The notes under the pieces are model-generated. The model was given only the letters and a program-made list of their open reading frames with translations, made no database searches and was not told the origin of the DNA. A stretch of DNA of 45,671 nt from Cellvibrionaceae bacterium (GTDB lineage Bacteria; Pseudomonadota; Gammaproteobacteria; Pseudomonadales; Cellvibrionaceae), in NCBI GenBank assembly GCA_025800365.1, contig JAOXRT010000206.1, positions 1 through 45,671 of the forward strand, given 5' to 3'. Of the stretch, positions 16,752 through 26,195 are shown one piece after another. A program made the translations under genes and the position numbers. Each line of letters starts with the position of its first letter. Positions within the stretch are counted from its first letter, which is position 1.

Positions 16752-18767
16752 TCACTGCAAGTTTTTATCTAAAAACTCTAACACAGCGCGATAGTAAGCA
16801 ATCCTATCCTCATCATCGTAAATTCCATGGCCCGCTCTATCCAGCTCAAGCCACTTTGGCTGGTTACCAGCCATGTTAAGCGCAGCGCGCATGCGCTCAC
16901 TGTGTTCTATTGATGCAACATGGTCATCATCACCATGAACAAGAAATACTTTAGCCTTGATCTGCGCCGCCCTTAACACTGGAGCCTGCTGCCACCAACC
17001 TTCACTGTCGGTTGCAAGAACCTTATCAAAGTAACTCTCATTAACCGTCCCGGCTTCTTCTTCCTCTAACAGCTTGAGGTCAAATACCCCAGCAAAGCCA
17101 ACTGCACACTTGAAAAGCTCCGTCGCTTCCGCAGCTGCTGCCAATGCAGCAAATGCTCCATAACTACTACCCCAAATGCAGTTGTTACCGTCAGCGTCGA
17201 GCAAAGTTTCTTTATTGAGGGCTCTTGTTGCATCCACAATATCATGCACCATTAGCTTCCCCCATTGACCATAGCCAGCGGTTCGGTGCTCACTCCCAAA
17301 CCCATCACTGCCCCTAAAATTGACCTGCAACACATGATATCCGCGAGATGCTAATAGTTGGCTTTGAGGATCAAAATCCCAGTATTCACGAACAGAGTGA
17401 GGCCCCCCATGAGGGATAACCACTAGCGGCGCTTTTTCCTTACCCTTTGCCCTAGTAAGATAGCCGCTTATTTGTGTTCCATCACGCATAGTAAATTGGC
17501 GATACTCTTTAGCTTGCATTTGCTGAGGGTCTATCCATGACATGGCCGAAAACAAGAAGTCCGCTTTTTTAGCAACGGTATCAAAGATATAGTAATCACC
17601 CGGGTTGGTATCGCTTTCAACAAACAGCAGCAAAAAACGACCATCATCACTAGCATTGTCAATTTCAACTCGTTTGCCTTTAAAGGCCCGAGCCAACATG
17701 GCATGCTGTTTTGCGAGGGGCTCCTGAGTATATTGATACTCAGCACTCTTAGGTTCGAAAACACCTACAGCAGGCTTATAGCTTATTGGGTCTTCGATCC
17801 AATTATCCAAGTCATGGCCATCTCGCTTGAATATAGTTTCTGTGCTCTTATCCTCCAGATTTACTGAAAGGAGGACTGTTACCCCTTGCCTCTCAGTAGC
17901 CCAAAGATATGCAAATTTTCCGTCTTTGCTAACCTTTGATACCGATAAGCTTCCGCTATAAGCATCTAGATCTAGGTCTTGCCACTCTGACTCCTTATTA
18001 CTTCGTATAAGAAGTCGATTAACATCATCCTTTTTATAACTGAGTATTTTGACCAAGCCTGATTGATCAGGGAACAAGCGGGCCCCCGGGTAAGGAATGG
18101 TTTCCACCAACGAATACTTGGCATTATAAGTATTTAGAATTGCTAGCTCTGGTGCTCGAGAGCGATCATCGTAATAAATATTTCCGCTTCTACTCCATGG
18201 GTAAAAGCCGACTACTATTTTTTTATCGTTATCTGTACGCGACAAAAACTTGGGTGTTCCAGCCAGCTTTTTGTAACTCTTTGCGCTGTTTAATCGAACA
18301 CTATTGGTGGTTGAAACAGATTGATCCAAGCCTAAGAACAGCTGCTTACGTTTTGAGCCATCGATGTTAATTGCAAACATCTTTCCAGTTAATGAGGGAT
18401 TGTCAGACCCCGGGGACTTCTCTCCCAAACGATATACGATGCGTTCATTATTTACCCAGTGGTAATCATAGATAAGGTCTCCCTCTGAAGACTTTACCGC
18501 ACCAATGGACTTTAGGGTCGAGCGATCAATGAAAACAATGTAGGAAGCTTCACCTTTACGGACACGGGTAGCCAGTGTGTTTCCATCTGGAGAAATTACC
18601 ACATCCAAGTAGTCACTTTTTCGAACATAATTTGCTACATCATCAGCTGAGAATACAGCAATCGAAAATGGAAAAATTAGAGAAATAGCTAATAAAAAGG
18701 AAAATGTCTTCATCATCAAAGCAGGTATTGAGTGCTTTGCATTAGAAAAGCGCTTACGCATTACCAT
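16752..18767 (-). CDS. Secreted S9 family (prolyl oligopeptidase-like) peptidase
   Basis: The protein has a hydrophobic N-terminal segment (MMKTFSFLLAISLIFPF), a beta-propeller-like region of about 380 residues, and a C-terminal alpha/beta hydrolase domain. The catalytic elements are visible: nucleophile elbow WGSSYGAF, Asp in HGDDDHV and His in RAGHGIYDDED, with the oxyanion HGGPH. The frame opens at 18800, but AAGGA lies 7 bases before the ATG at 18767, which is the better start; a still later MMK start would give a tighter signal peptide. S9 enzymes of this layout cleave short peptides after Pro or acyl-amino acids in the periplasm. Single-gene unit; the exact specificity is unknown. Confidence 0.88.
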   Translation of the reverse strand: MVMRKRFSNAKHSIPALMMKTFSFLLAISLIFPFSIAVFSADDVANYVRKSDYLDVVISPDGNTLATRVRKGEASYIVFIDRSTLKSIGAVKSSEGDLIYDYHWVNNERIVYRLGEKSPGSDNPSLTGKMFAINIDGSKRKQLFLGLDQSVSTTNSVRLNSAKSYKKLAGTPKFLSRTDNDKKIVVGFYPWSRSGNIYYDDRSRAPELAILNTYNAKYSLVETIPYPGARLFPDQSGLVKILSYKKDDVNRLLIRSNKESEWQDLDLDAYSGSLSVSKVSKDGKFAYLWATERQGVTVLLSVNLEDKSTETIFKRDGHDLDNWIEDPISYKPAVGVFEPKSAEYQYTQEPLAKQHAMLARAFKGKRVEIDNASDDGRFLLLFVESDTNPGDYYIFDTVAKKADFLFSAMSWIDPQQMQAKEYRQFTMRDGTQISGYLTRAKGKEKAPLVVIPHGGPHSVREYWDFDPQSQLLASRGYHVLQVNFRGSDGFGSEHRTAGYGQWGKLMVHDIVDATRALNKETLLDADGNNCIWGSSYGAFAALAAAAEATELFKCAVGFAGVFDLKLLEEEEAGTVNESYFDKVLATDSEGWWQQAPVLRAAQIKAKVFLVHGDDDHVASIEHSERMRAALNMAGNQPKWLELDRAGHGIYDDEDRIAYYRAVLEFLDKNLQ

Positions 18768-18800
18768 AATCACGTCCTTGTTCTTTAGGTCAGTATCCAA

Positions 18801-19222
18801 ATAGTTGTTGCAGAGGTCGCGCAGTTTAGCCCTATTATGATTCGATGATCAATACGCCAGAAAGTGAAGCAAATTGAAACGTGACAACAACCACTATTTG
18901 CAGTGAAATTTTTGCTGCGAGTACTGCAATTAATGCTTGGGCTTAGGTTTTAGGTAATTTATGTTCCCGTGCTCAATACTTTAGAAGCTACTAATATACA
19001 GTAGTCCCAAATAGTAAAGAACCACTGGCTAAGTGAAAACTTTGGCCTAAACTTATTGCCATAGCAGCTAAGTCAGCCTAGATTTGTTGCCTATGCAGCA
19101 ATAATGCCCTAAAGCCACTGGCTTCAATCCATAGAAGTCTTGCTATGCAAGGTCTGAACAGGCATAGTGCTGCTGATATAAATTATTCGTATAAGCAGTG
19201 ACTTGGCCAATAAGGAGAGTCG
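18801..19222. other. Intergenic region with no recognised gene
   Basis: About 420 bases between divergent genes. I see no convincing ORF or RNA gene. It must hold the promoters of the S9 peptidase and of the ZorA-like gene; a TATAAA about 45 bases before the latter is a possible -10 box, without a good -35. Confidence 0.5.
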
Positions 19223-20962
19223 ATGTTTTCCAAGCCTATTGAAGCACTGATCGCTAATTCGGGCGCATTGGCCATCACCGAGGCCTTTATCATTTTGATG
19301 CTGGCCGCCTTTATCTATGCGGCTTATGCAAAACGTATGGATAAATCGCCAGCGTTTTGTAACTACACCCCTACCCTGCTCACATCCCTAGGCATCTTGG
19401 GTACCTTTTGCGGTATCGTGGCAGGCCTACTCGGTTTTAATATTGCCGATATTGATGGCAGCATCGATATGTTACTGCAGGGCATGAAAACGGCCTTTAC
19501 CACCAGCCTCGTGGGTATGGGCTTATCCATAGTTTTCAAAAGTCTAATTGCCAGTGGTTTACTCAGCCCACCCAAGACCGAAGAAGATATCCCCAGCGAA
19601 GAGCTTATTGGCATTGAAGATCTATACCAGGTCATGCGCGAGCAACGCGATGGCGTTGTTGGTCTGCAATCTGCCATTGCCGGCGAGCATCAAAGTAGCC
19701 TTAACGGACAGATTCAGGCCCTGCGAGCCGAATCTAAGCTGAATATTCAGGCCGCACAAAAAGAAGCCAAGCATCAGCAAGTGGCCTTCCAAGCTTTCCA
19801 GAAAAACCTATGGTTAAAGCTCGATAAGTTTGCCCTGAATTTATCTCAAGCCGCCGCCGAACAAATGGCCAAGGCTCAGCAGACGGTGATTCGCGATTTC
19901 AATCAAAACTTCAGCGAGCAATTTGGTGGCAACTTTGCGCGTTTAAATAGCGCAGTACAAGAAATGGTGGAATGGCAAAACAACTACCGCGATCAGCTAG
20001 CGGATATGCGCAGCAACTATGATCAGAGCGTGCAGGCAATTAGCCAAACCGAAAATGCGCTTGCCAATATCAACGATCAAACCCAGCAAATCGGCAATAA
20101 CTTGGCCAGCTGGCAGTCTATTATGGAAGTTAACCAGCACCAAATTCAGGAGCTGGAACGTCATTTAGAAGCCTTCGCCCATATGCGCGAAGAAGCCTCA
20201 CAGGCCGTGCCGGATATGCAGCAACATATCAAAGACACTTTAAACAGTGTACAAGCCGCAAGCGAACAACTTGGCAAGCGCCTACAAGAAAGTGGCGAGC
20301 GTATGCAGCAAAGCATTGCCGAAGGCAGCAAGGCTATGCAGCAATCTTTGCAAGATAATACCGAGCATTTACACAGCGCCCTACAGAGCAGCGCAGAAAA
20401 AATTAACGCCAGCGGCCAGGCCATGCAAGATAGCGGCGATGCTCTTAAAGAAACAGGTAATATGCTGCGTGATAGCAGCAAGGCCCAGCAAGAAAGCCTG
20501 CAGCAAAGCTTAGCGGACGGCCAAGAGCAGATGATGTCGGCTTTTGCTGAAAGTAGCCAAGCACTCAACAAGGCAGCCGAGGCCATCAGTCAAAGCCAAA
20601 TCGACAACAACAAATTGCTGCAAGAGCTGGCCCAGAGCATTCGCGAACAAAGCGATGGTCACTATGAAGCCTTACAGGAAAGCCAAGAAAAACTGAAACA
20701 ACAGTTTGAAGGCTTGGGTAAAGATATTGGCTTAGAGAGCCAAGAGTTTGCCGAGCAGATCCGTGAAAGCGGCAACGCCCTTATGCGAGTGGCCGGCCGC
20801 AGCCGAGAGGCTTTCGACAACGATATGCAAAGCATGGTTGAACGCGTCAGTGATAGCATGCAGCAGATGTCTGCCCAACATGCTGAAGAATCCCTTAAAA
20901 TCGTTGAGCTGCATATCAAGCTAACGCAAGATTTACATCGCATTTTGACCCACGCGAACTAA
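19223..20962 (+). CDS. ZorA-like (MotA/TolQ/ExbB family) motor protein with long coiled-coil tail
   Basis: The 579-residue protein begins with three hydrophobic segments (about 13-35, 52-72, 90-113). The sequence TPTLLTSLGILGTFCGIVAGLLGF is typical of the ZorA/MotA/ExbB ion-channel stator family. The remaining 460 residues are Gln/Ser/Ala/Glu-rich and almost free of Pro and Gly after about residue 120, with repeated patterns such as QESGERMQQSIAEGSKAMQQS, hence a very long helical or coiled-coil cytoplasmic tail like that of ZorA in the Zorya phage-defence system. A strong AAGGAG site precedes the ATG. The ZorB-like partner begins 3 bases after the stop. The motor assignment is confident; a defence role is not shown, since no ZorC, ZorD or ZorE gene is present. 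Confidence 0.85.
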   Translation: MFSKPIEALIANSGALAITEAFIILMLAAFIYAAYAKRMDKSPAFCNYTPTLLTSLGILGTFCGIVAGLLGFNIADIDGSIDMLLQGMKTAFTTSLVGMGLSIVFKSLIASGLLSPPKTEEDIPSEELIGIEDLYQVMREQRDGVVGLQSAIAGEHQSSLNGQIQALRAESKLNIQAAQKEAKHQQVAFQAFQKNLWLKLDKFALNLSQAAAEQMAKAQQTVIRDFNQNFSEQFGGNFARLNSAVQEMVEWQNNYRDQLADMRSNYDQSVQAISQTENALANINDQTQQIGNNLASWQSIMEVNQHQIQELERHLEAFAHMREEASQAVPDMQQHIKDTLNSVQAASEQLGKRLQESGERMQQSIAEGSKAMQQSLQDNTEHLHSALQSSAEKINASGQAMQDSGDALKETGNMLRDSSKAQQESLQQSLADGQEQMMSAFAESSQALNKAAEAISQSQIDNNKLLQELAQSIREQSDGHYEALQESQEKLKQQFEGLGKDIGLESQEFAEQIRESGNALMRVAGRSREAFDNDMQSMVERVSDSMQQMSAQHAEESLKIVELHIKLTQDLHRILTHAN

Positions 20963-20965
20963 ACC

Positions 20966-21697
20966 ATGAGCGATCCGATTCAAAAGCTGGCCCACAGTCA
21001 GCGCCAGCAATCCCAATCCTTAGAGCAGGAAAAGGATCATTGGCTGACGGTGTCGGATCTTATGGCGGGCTTAATGGTCGTCTTTCTGTTTATCGCGGTG
21101 GCGTTAATGCGTGACGCCATGGTGGAGCGCGATAAAATCAAACAGGTTGCTATCGCCTATCGCGAAAATCAGTTAGAGATTTATCAAGCGCTTCAAAAGG
21201 AATTCGGCCCAAACCTTGCCACTTGGAATGCCGAGATTGATAAAGATACCCTAACGTTTATCTTTAACTCTTCAGAGACACTATTTAACGACGGCGAAAC
21301 CGAACTGAGCCCAAGTTATCAATCGCTCTTAGAGAATTTCTTTCCGCGTTATATGAAGGTGTTAGAGCGCTTCTCGGATTCCATCAGTGAAGTACGCATT
21401 GAAGGCCACACCAGTAGTATCTGGAACGAGAACACGAGTGATACCGAAGCGTACTTTTTAAATATGGAGCTCTCGCAAGAGCGAACTCGTTCAGTACTCG
21501 ACTATGTGTATCAACTGCCATCGGTGAACCCTTATCGCAGCTGGATCAAGGGGCATATCGCCGCCGTAGGTTATTCTTCATCCCACCCAATCACCAATCG
21601 CTTTGGTCAAGAAGATCTAGATCGCTCCCGCCGAGTAACCTTTCGGGTTATGACCAATGCCGAGACCAAAATCCAACAAATTTTAGATGTGGACTGA
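20966..21697 (+). CDS. ZorB-like (MotB/OmpA-type) motor partner
   Basis: The 243-residue protein has one transmembrane helix near the N-terminus, with the motif WLTVSDLMAGLMVVFLFI; Asp31 matches the ion-carrying Asp of MotB and ZorB. A linker helix (50-85) leads to an OmpA-like peptidoglycan-binding domain, seen in FNSSETLFNDGETELS, RIEGHTSS and DLDRSRRVTFRV. It would pair with the upstream ZorA-like protein to form a 5:2-type ion-driven motor anchored to the cell wall. The start codon lies 3 bases after the partner's stop, so the two are translationally coupled. The next gene, an amidohydrolase 142 bases away, is a separate unit. Confidence 0.85.
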   Translation: MSDPIQKLAHSQRQQSQSLEQEKDHWLTVSDLMAGLMVVFLFIAVALMRDAMVERDKIKQVAIAYRENQLEIYQALQKEFGPNLATWNAEIDKDTLTFIFNSSETLFNDGETELSPSYQSLLENFFPRYMKVLERFSDSISEVRIEGHTSSIWNENTSDTEAYFLNMELSQERTRSVLDYVYQLPSVNPYRSWIKGHIAAVGYSSSHPITNRFGQEDLDRSRRVTFRVMTNAETKIQQILDVD

Positions 21698-21839
21698 CAT
21701 TCACCAGCGCCCCACTAAAGTGATGCTTTTGGCGTAAATTCGCAACAACTTTTATCCTTCAACAATTGCTTGCGATGTACGTCTCCCCTATTCTAAGGCT
21801 ATAAACCTTAACAATAATGACAAGTAAAAGGGGCCAACA

Positions 21840-23555
21840 ATGTCGCCGTATCCAAAACCCATTAGCACATTCATTGCCGTTCTCAGCGCAGGCCTGATTG
21901 CCCATAGCGCACAGAGCGATACCATTTACCATGGCGGCCCAATACTCAGCATGGTAGATGATGCGCCTTTTCTTGATGCGGTCTTAGTTAGGGGCGATAA
22001 AATCGAGCAAACTGGTAGGCTGGCCGAGCTGGAAGTTAACTGCCAAACGCCCTGCCAGAAGATAGATTTGCAGGGGCGTAGCTTATTGCCTGGGTTTATT
22101 GATGCCCACGGCCACTACACCATGACTCTGGATTTCTTGGCCTATAAAAATGTCGCCTCACCTCCGGTCGGCCCGGTTAAAAATATTGCGGCGCTTATCG
22201 AACAGATGCAGCAACAAAGCCAGAGCAGCAGCAAAGGCGGCGGTGAGCATTGGATTTTAGGTGCGGGCTATGACGATTCCTTGCTGGCCGAAAAACGCCA
22301 CCCTACCCGCCAAGATTTAGATAAAGTCAGTACCACACAGCCGGTATTTATCCGCCATGTTTCTGGTCACTTAGGTGTTTGTAATAGTCGTTGTTTGGAG
22401 CTCGCGGGCATTACGGCCAATTCGAAAAACCCGGAAGGTGGTGTATTTAGGCGCGAAGCCGGAAGCCAGCAACCTAATGGTGTGTTAGAAGAGACGGCCT
22501 TGGATGCTATACATTCCGTCTTTCCGAAACAAGGGCTAGAAGAGCAGCTCGCTCGAATTCCAGAGCTTGATAAATACTATGCGCAGTACGGAATCACTAC
22601 GGTACAAGATGGCGCGACCTCCAATGCTGGCTTGGCTCTGCTACAGCAAGCATCTCAAAAACAATTACTAAGCCTTGATGTAATTAGCTATCCGTATACA
22701 GCTTGGGCAGATTTTTCAAAATACACGCCATCGGCTGGTGCTAAGCAGCCTTATCAGAATCATTTTCGTAACGCTGGGGTAAAGCTGGTTTTAGATGGTT
22801 CACCGCAGGGTAAAACGGCTTGGTTGTCAGCGCCTTATCATCACCCTCCTCACGGCCAAGGCGAAGATTACCAGGGCTATCCGATTCTTACGGATGCGCA
22901 ATTAGAAAAGCAGTTAACTGAGTTTTTCAATAAGGGCTGGCAGGTTCTTGCCCACTGTAATGGTGACGCCGCGGCAGAGCAGCTTATTCAGGTAATGAGT
23001 AAACTTAAAAAGAAAGGTGTTCACTTAGATCGCACTGTGATGATCCACGCTCAAACTGTACGTGATGATCAGTTATCACGTATGAAGGAGCTTGGTATCA
23101 TTCCTTCTTTCTTTGTTGCCCACACTTATTTTTGGGGCGATTGGCACCGCGATTCGGTTTTGGGTTTAGATCGAGCGAAACGTATTAGTCCTTTAATCAG
23201 TGCTAAGCGCCAGGACATTAAGTACACCATTCACAATGATACGCCTATCGTTCCACCTGATATGCCTTTGCTGTTGTGGACGGCGGCAAACCGCGAAACT
23301 CGCAGCGGTAAAACTCTCGGGCAAGATCAACGTGCTAATATTAAAGATGCTCTTAAGGCGATCACTATTAATGCGGCTTATCAGCATTATGAAGAGGATT
23401 CTAAGGGGAGTATTGAGGCGGGTAAGTTGGCGGATTTGGTGATTCTTGATCGTAATCCTTTGATGATTCCTCCTCAGCAGTTGAAGGATATTGAAGTGCT
23501 GGAGACGATTAAGGGTGGTAAGACGGTGTATAAGCGAAGTCCTAATACGCAGTAA
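21840..23555 (+). CDS. Exported YtcJ-like amidohydrolase (amidohydrolase 3 family)
   Basis: The 571-residue protein has a signal peptide (to about residue 26), then the small beta-domain (TIYHGGPILSMVDDAP) and the metal-dependent TIM barrel of the amidohydrolase superfamily. The first metal site LLPGFIDAHGHYTM, the HVSGHLGV segment, LAHCNGDAA and HAQTVRDDQ give the metal-binding histidines; the end SIEAGKLADLVILDRNP is typical of the family. Substrates of YtcJ-like enzymes are mostly unknown. An AAAGGGG ribosome site precedes the ATG. Codon use near the 3' end (about 23390-23550) is visibly richer in G/T-ending codons than the rest. Confidence 0.88.
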   Translation: MSPYPKPISTFIAVLSAGLIAHSAQSDTIYHGGPILSMVDDAPFLDAVLVRGDKIEQTGRLAELEVNCQTPCQKIDLQGRSLLPGFIDAHGHYTMTLDFLAYKNVASPPVGPVKNIAALIEQMQQQSQSSSKGGGEHWILGAGYDDSLLAEKRHPTRQDLDKVSTTQPVFIRHVSGHLGVCNSRCLELAGITANSKNPEGGVFRREAGSQQPNGVLEETALDAIHSVFPKQGLEEQLARIPELDKYYAQYGITTVQDGATSNAGLALLQQASQKQLLSLDVISYPYTAWADFSKYTPSAGAKQPYQNHFRNAGVKLVLDGSPQGKTAWLSAPYHHPPHGQGEDYQGYPILTDAQLEKQLTEFFNKGWQVLAHCNGDAAAEQLIQVMSKLKKKGVHLDRTVMIHAQTVRDDQLSRMKELGIIPSFFVAHTYFWGDWHRDSVLGLDRAKRISPLISAKRQDIKYTIHNDTPIVPPDMPLLLWTAANRETRSGKTLGQDQRANIKDALKAITINAAYQHYEEDSKGSIEAGKLADLVILDRNPLMIPPQQLKDIEVLETIKGGKTVYKRSPNTQ

Positions 23556-23614
23556 TCTTTAAGACATGAATTGAAAAGAAGCAGCAGTAATCAACATATT
23601 GTAGATCGTCTGGG

Positions 23615-23644
23615 GAGTCCAATATTCACTTCAATATTGGACTC
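23615..23644 (+). terminator. Perfect 12-bp hairpin after the amidohydrolase
   Basis: GAGTCCAATATT (23615-23626), loop CACTTC, AATATTGGACTC (23633-23644), then TTCAGATT. Located 60 bases after the stop; likely transcription terminator, although no clean T-run follows. Confidence 0.55.
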
Positions 23645-23670
23645 TTCAGATTGGGGGCTTTCGACCAGAC

Positions 23671-23770
23671 TCTAGCTTGGGGCAGTGGCTTTCCGCTCCA
23701 ACGCTGCATCCATGCAGCCACCCGTTCCGTCCAGGAGCCTAGTCGCTCCAAACCACTCCCCCAAGCTAGA
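23671..23770. repeat. 100-base inverted-repeat element with nested hairpin (MITE-like or structured RNA)
   Basis: Arms 23671-23688 and 23753-23770 match at 17 of 18 positions (TCTAGCTTGGGG..., CCCCCAAGCTAGA). Inside is a perfect second hairpin, GCTGCAT-CC-ATGCAGC (23703-23718), and the short sequence CGCTCCAA appears twice. There is no ORF. It sits in a 390-base gap (23556-23947) that otherwise holds only the terminator hairpin and the upstream region of the DUF4253 gene. It could be a small non-autonomous element or a folded RNA; only one copy is visible here. Confidence 0.6.
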
Positions 23771-23947
23771 TTCTTACCTCTGTGGTTTAATTTTTACTAA
23801 TAACCAAATATTGAACTGAGGCATCTATCAAAATCACCAATAACCTCAAGTATTTCAAATGCCCCTCGTAGAAAGCCCCGCCTATTTATAGCAAACAGTT
23901 TGGAATATAATCTGTTACTTTGAGAATTCCAGCAAAGCGAGGTCCAT

Positions 23948-24607
23948 GTGGAATTTCTAAGTTTAAACACCCAGACTGCCTTTGCGCAGGCGGTCGAGTC
24001 TATTCATTCAGATAAACGTCTTATTGTTTGCGGCTCTGAAGAGGACAAGCAATATATTGATGAGGCGATGGAGTTGAATGATAGTTCTCCAGATGAAATC
24101 CTCGCCAGTATGCAAAATGTGGATGTGCTGGCTTGGTTCGACGCTCGCAAGCAGGAACTGTGTGAAGAAGACAATGCCTTTTTAGATGAGGCCATTGGTG
24201 AATGGCCTGGTGAAATTCTTGAGAAGCCGGGCTTTAGCTTGGCTTTTGATATGCTAAGTGGCCAGCCCCATAAAAGCTTAGTCGGTGCTCTTATCGAGAC
24301 CGATAATGCCTGGAAGGTTCCCGCGTTTTTTGGCTTTGGTGGCTGGAATGATTGCCCTATGCCGGAGGTTCACTGTGCCATTTGGAAATATTGGCAAGAA
24401 AAACATGGCGCTCATATTGTCGCTGTTAGCAATGATATTATCGAAGCTCATATTGAGAACCCGCCAACAACACAAGAAGAAGCTATGGCATTAGCCTTGG
24501 AGCAATACCTCTACTGTGCGGATATCGTGGATCAAGGTGTAGAAACAGTAGCCAATCTTGCGGCTTTATTGATGAATAATCACTGCTGGTATTTTTGGTG
24601 GGATTAA
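23948..24607 (+). CDS. DUF4253 domain-containing protein
   Basis: The 219-residue cytoplasmic-type protein ends in a clear DUF4253 domain: VPAFFGFGGWNDCPMPE, IWKYWQEKHGAHIVAVSNDIIE, and the highly conserved tail QYLYCADIVDQGVE...CWYFWWD. The family function is unknown. It probably starts at GTG 23948, since the overlapping ATG two bases upstream runs into a stop after four codons. It is the first of six + strand genes (to 28460) with short gaps. Confidence 0.85.
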   Translation: MEFLSLNTQTAFAQAVESIHSDKRLIVCGSEEDKQYIDEAMELNDSSPDEILASMQNVDVLAWFDARKQELCEEDNAFLDEAIGEWPGEILEKPGFSLAFDMLSGQPHKSLVGALIETDNAWKVPAFFGFGGWNDCPMPEVHCAIWKYWQEKHGAHIVAVSNDIIEAHIENPPTTQEEAMALALEQYLYCADIVDQGVETVANLAALLMNNHCWYFWWD

Positions 24608-24662
24608 GAGATATCGACTGGTAAAAACCAATTTTATAAAATAAGACTAAGCAAAAATAATA

Positions 24663-25736
24663 ATGAAACGACGAAATTTTATAAAAACCACAGCAGCCTT
24701 TTCAGCAAGCATCGCAATGACAAGTCAGGCGGGCTCGGGCAGTTCAAATTTAAATGCACCGGGTATGCCCACTCCGAAATTTGTTTATAGCAATGGAATT
24801 GATCTTGCCGTTTACCAGTCCGGTAAAGGCTTGCCAGTTATTTTTTGCCATGGTTTTCCAGAGCTGGCTTTTACTTGGCGTAAGCAGCTTTCGGCTATAG
24901 AACAAGCAGGCTATCAAGCCATCGCAGCAGATCTGCGAGGCTACGGCTTAAGTAGCGCCCCAAAATCTATTAAGGACTACACCGTCGCAACCATCTGTGA
25001 TGATCTTGTAGGCATGATGGACGCCTTGAATATCGAAAAGGCCATTTTCTGTGGCCACGATTGGGGCGGTTTTATTGCCGATACTATGCCGCTGCTCTAC
25101 CCCGAACGTTGCCTTGGAATTATTGGTATTGGCGCCCACAATAATCAACGGCCACCAAATCTAGAGTGGCCAAAGCTTGCGGCTAATGACTTACTTGATA
25201 AGGAAGCTTTTAATCAACATATTCAGAAAGCCAGCACTGAAGCTTTTTTAGATCTTAATAGTAAGGCGCTTTTTCAGCGCATATTTCAAAAGGATTACTT
25301 AAGCGCTAGCAATCTAGCTAAATTAAACAAGGATGCCCCCGAGCGAAGCTTTAATCTGGTCGAGATGATTAAAAACAAGCCGATAGCGCCCAGTTATTTT
25401 GTCCCACAAGCAGCTATTGATTACTACGCCAAGGTATTCACTAAGACAGGCTTTGCTGGCGCCATCAATTGGTACCGCGCCATTCCTGCAAGCGTTGCTG
25501 AATTTGCTGAGCGTAAACTGCACTGGGGTGTGCAAGTCCCCTATCTCTATATATGGCCCAATCAAGATCCGATCAATCAAGATGGTTTAGAGGTGGGCAT
25601 GGAGGACTATATTGCGGATCTAGAAAAGGTAGAACTTAAAGGCTGTGGGCATTTTGTACCCGAAGAGCAGCCCGAGGAGCTCAATAAGCTAATTATCAGT
25701 TGGTTACAGCGAAAGTTTCCAGTAGCAAACTCCTAA
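24663..25736 (+). CDS. Tat-exported epoxide hydrolase-like alpha/beta hydrolase
   Basis: The 357-residue protein starts [13 protein letters not shown], a twin-arginine signal (RRNFIK), so it is exported folded. The alpha/beta-hydrolase core has the oxyanion motif HGFPE (63-67), ADLRGYG, and the nucleophile elbow GHDWGG with Asp133. An Asp nucleophile is the mark of epoxide hydrolases and haloalkane dehalogenases. The C-terminal acid lies in IWPNQDPIN and the His in [13 protein letters not shown]. The HGFP oxyanion and cap-type sequence favour a soluble epoxide hydrolase. Substrate unknown; a Tat signal is unusual for this family. Confidence 0.87.
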   Translation: MKRRNFIKTTAAFSASIAMTSQAGSGSSNLNAPGMPTPKFVYSNGIDLAVYQSGKGLPVIFCHGFPELAFTWRKQLSAIEQAGYQAIAADLRGYGLSSAPKSIKDYTVATICDDLVGMMDALNIEKAIFCGHDWGGFIADTMPLLYPERCLGIIGIGAHNNQRPPNLEWPKLAANDLLDKEAFNQHIQKASTEAFLDLNSKALFQRIFQKDYLSASNLAKLNKDAPERSFNLVEMIKNKPIAPSYFVPQAAIDYYAKVFTKTGFAGAINWYRAIPASVAEFAERKLHWGVQVPYLYIWPNQDPINQDGLEVGMEDYIADLEKVELKGCGHFVPEEQPEELNKLIISWLQRKFPVANS

Positions 25737-25815
25737 ACCAACAATCAATTGCTTCTCGCCTTTAAGCCATAAAGGCATTACCATTGCGCTTTTAGCCTGT
25801 AGAAGAAGTAACCTT

Positions 25816-26154
25816 ATGTCTTGCCCACCTTGCCCTAAATGCAGCTCTGAGTATGTGTACCAAGATCAAAGCCAAATGATCTGCCCAGAGTGTGCCTATG
25901 AGTGGAACCCCGAAGAAGAAGCCGCTGAGGCTGAAGCCGCTGCCATTAAAGATGTTAACGGTGCCGTACTACAAGCGGGCGATAAGGTTACCTTTATTAA
26001 AGACTTGAAGGTAAAAGGCAGCTCGCAGGTATTAAAAATCGGTACCAAAGCCCTAATTCGCCGTATTGTTGAAGGCAAAGACCATGAGCTGGATTGCAAG
26101 ATCATTGGCGGTGGTGAAATGATGATCACGTCTAAATTTGTTAAAAAGGCTTAA
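25816..26154 (+). CDS. yjdM: PhnA/YjdM family protein
   Basis: A 112-residue protein with an N-terminal four-Cys zinc ribbon ([11 protein letters not shown], then [10 protein letters not shown]) and the conserved C-terminal SH3-like PhnA domain ([25 protein letters not shown]). YjdM was once linked to phosphonate use (as phnA) but lies outside the core C-P lyase pathway; its cellular role is uncertain. Length matches the family. It is cytoplasmic and follows the epoxide hydrolase gene by about 80 bases. Confidence 0.92.
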   Translation: MSCPPCPKCSSEYVYQDQSQMICPECAYEWNPEEEAAEAEAAAIKDVNGAVLQAGDKVTFIKDLKVKGSSQVLKIGTKALIRRIVEGKDHELDCKIIGGGEMMITSKFVKKA

Positions 26155-26195
26155 CTCCATAGAAGCTAGTCAAGCATAAAAATGGCAAGAAGTTT

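Noticed and set aside
20161-20586. - strand ORF of 141 codons within the ZorA-like gene
   Set aside because: It is a Ser/Leu/Cys-rich mirror of the repetitive coiled-coil codons; no start signal, no family.
19223-21697. Complete Zorya defence system
   Set aside because: Only the A and B components are present; no ZorC, ZorD or ZorE-like protein was found in the neighbouring genes.
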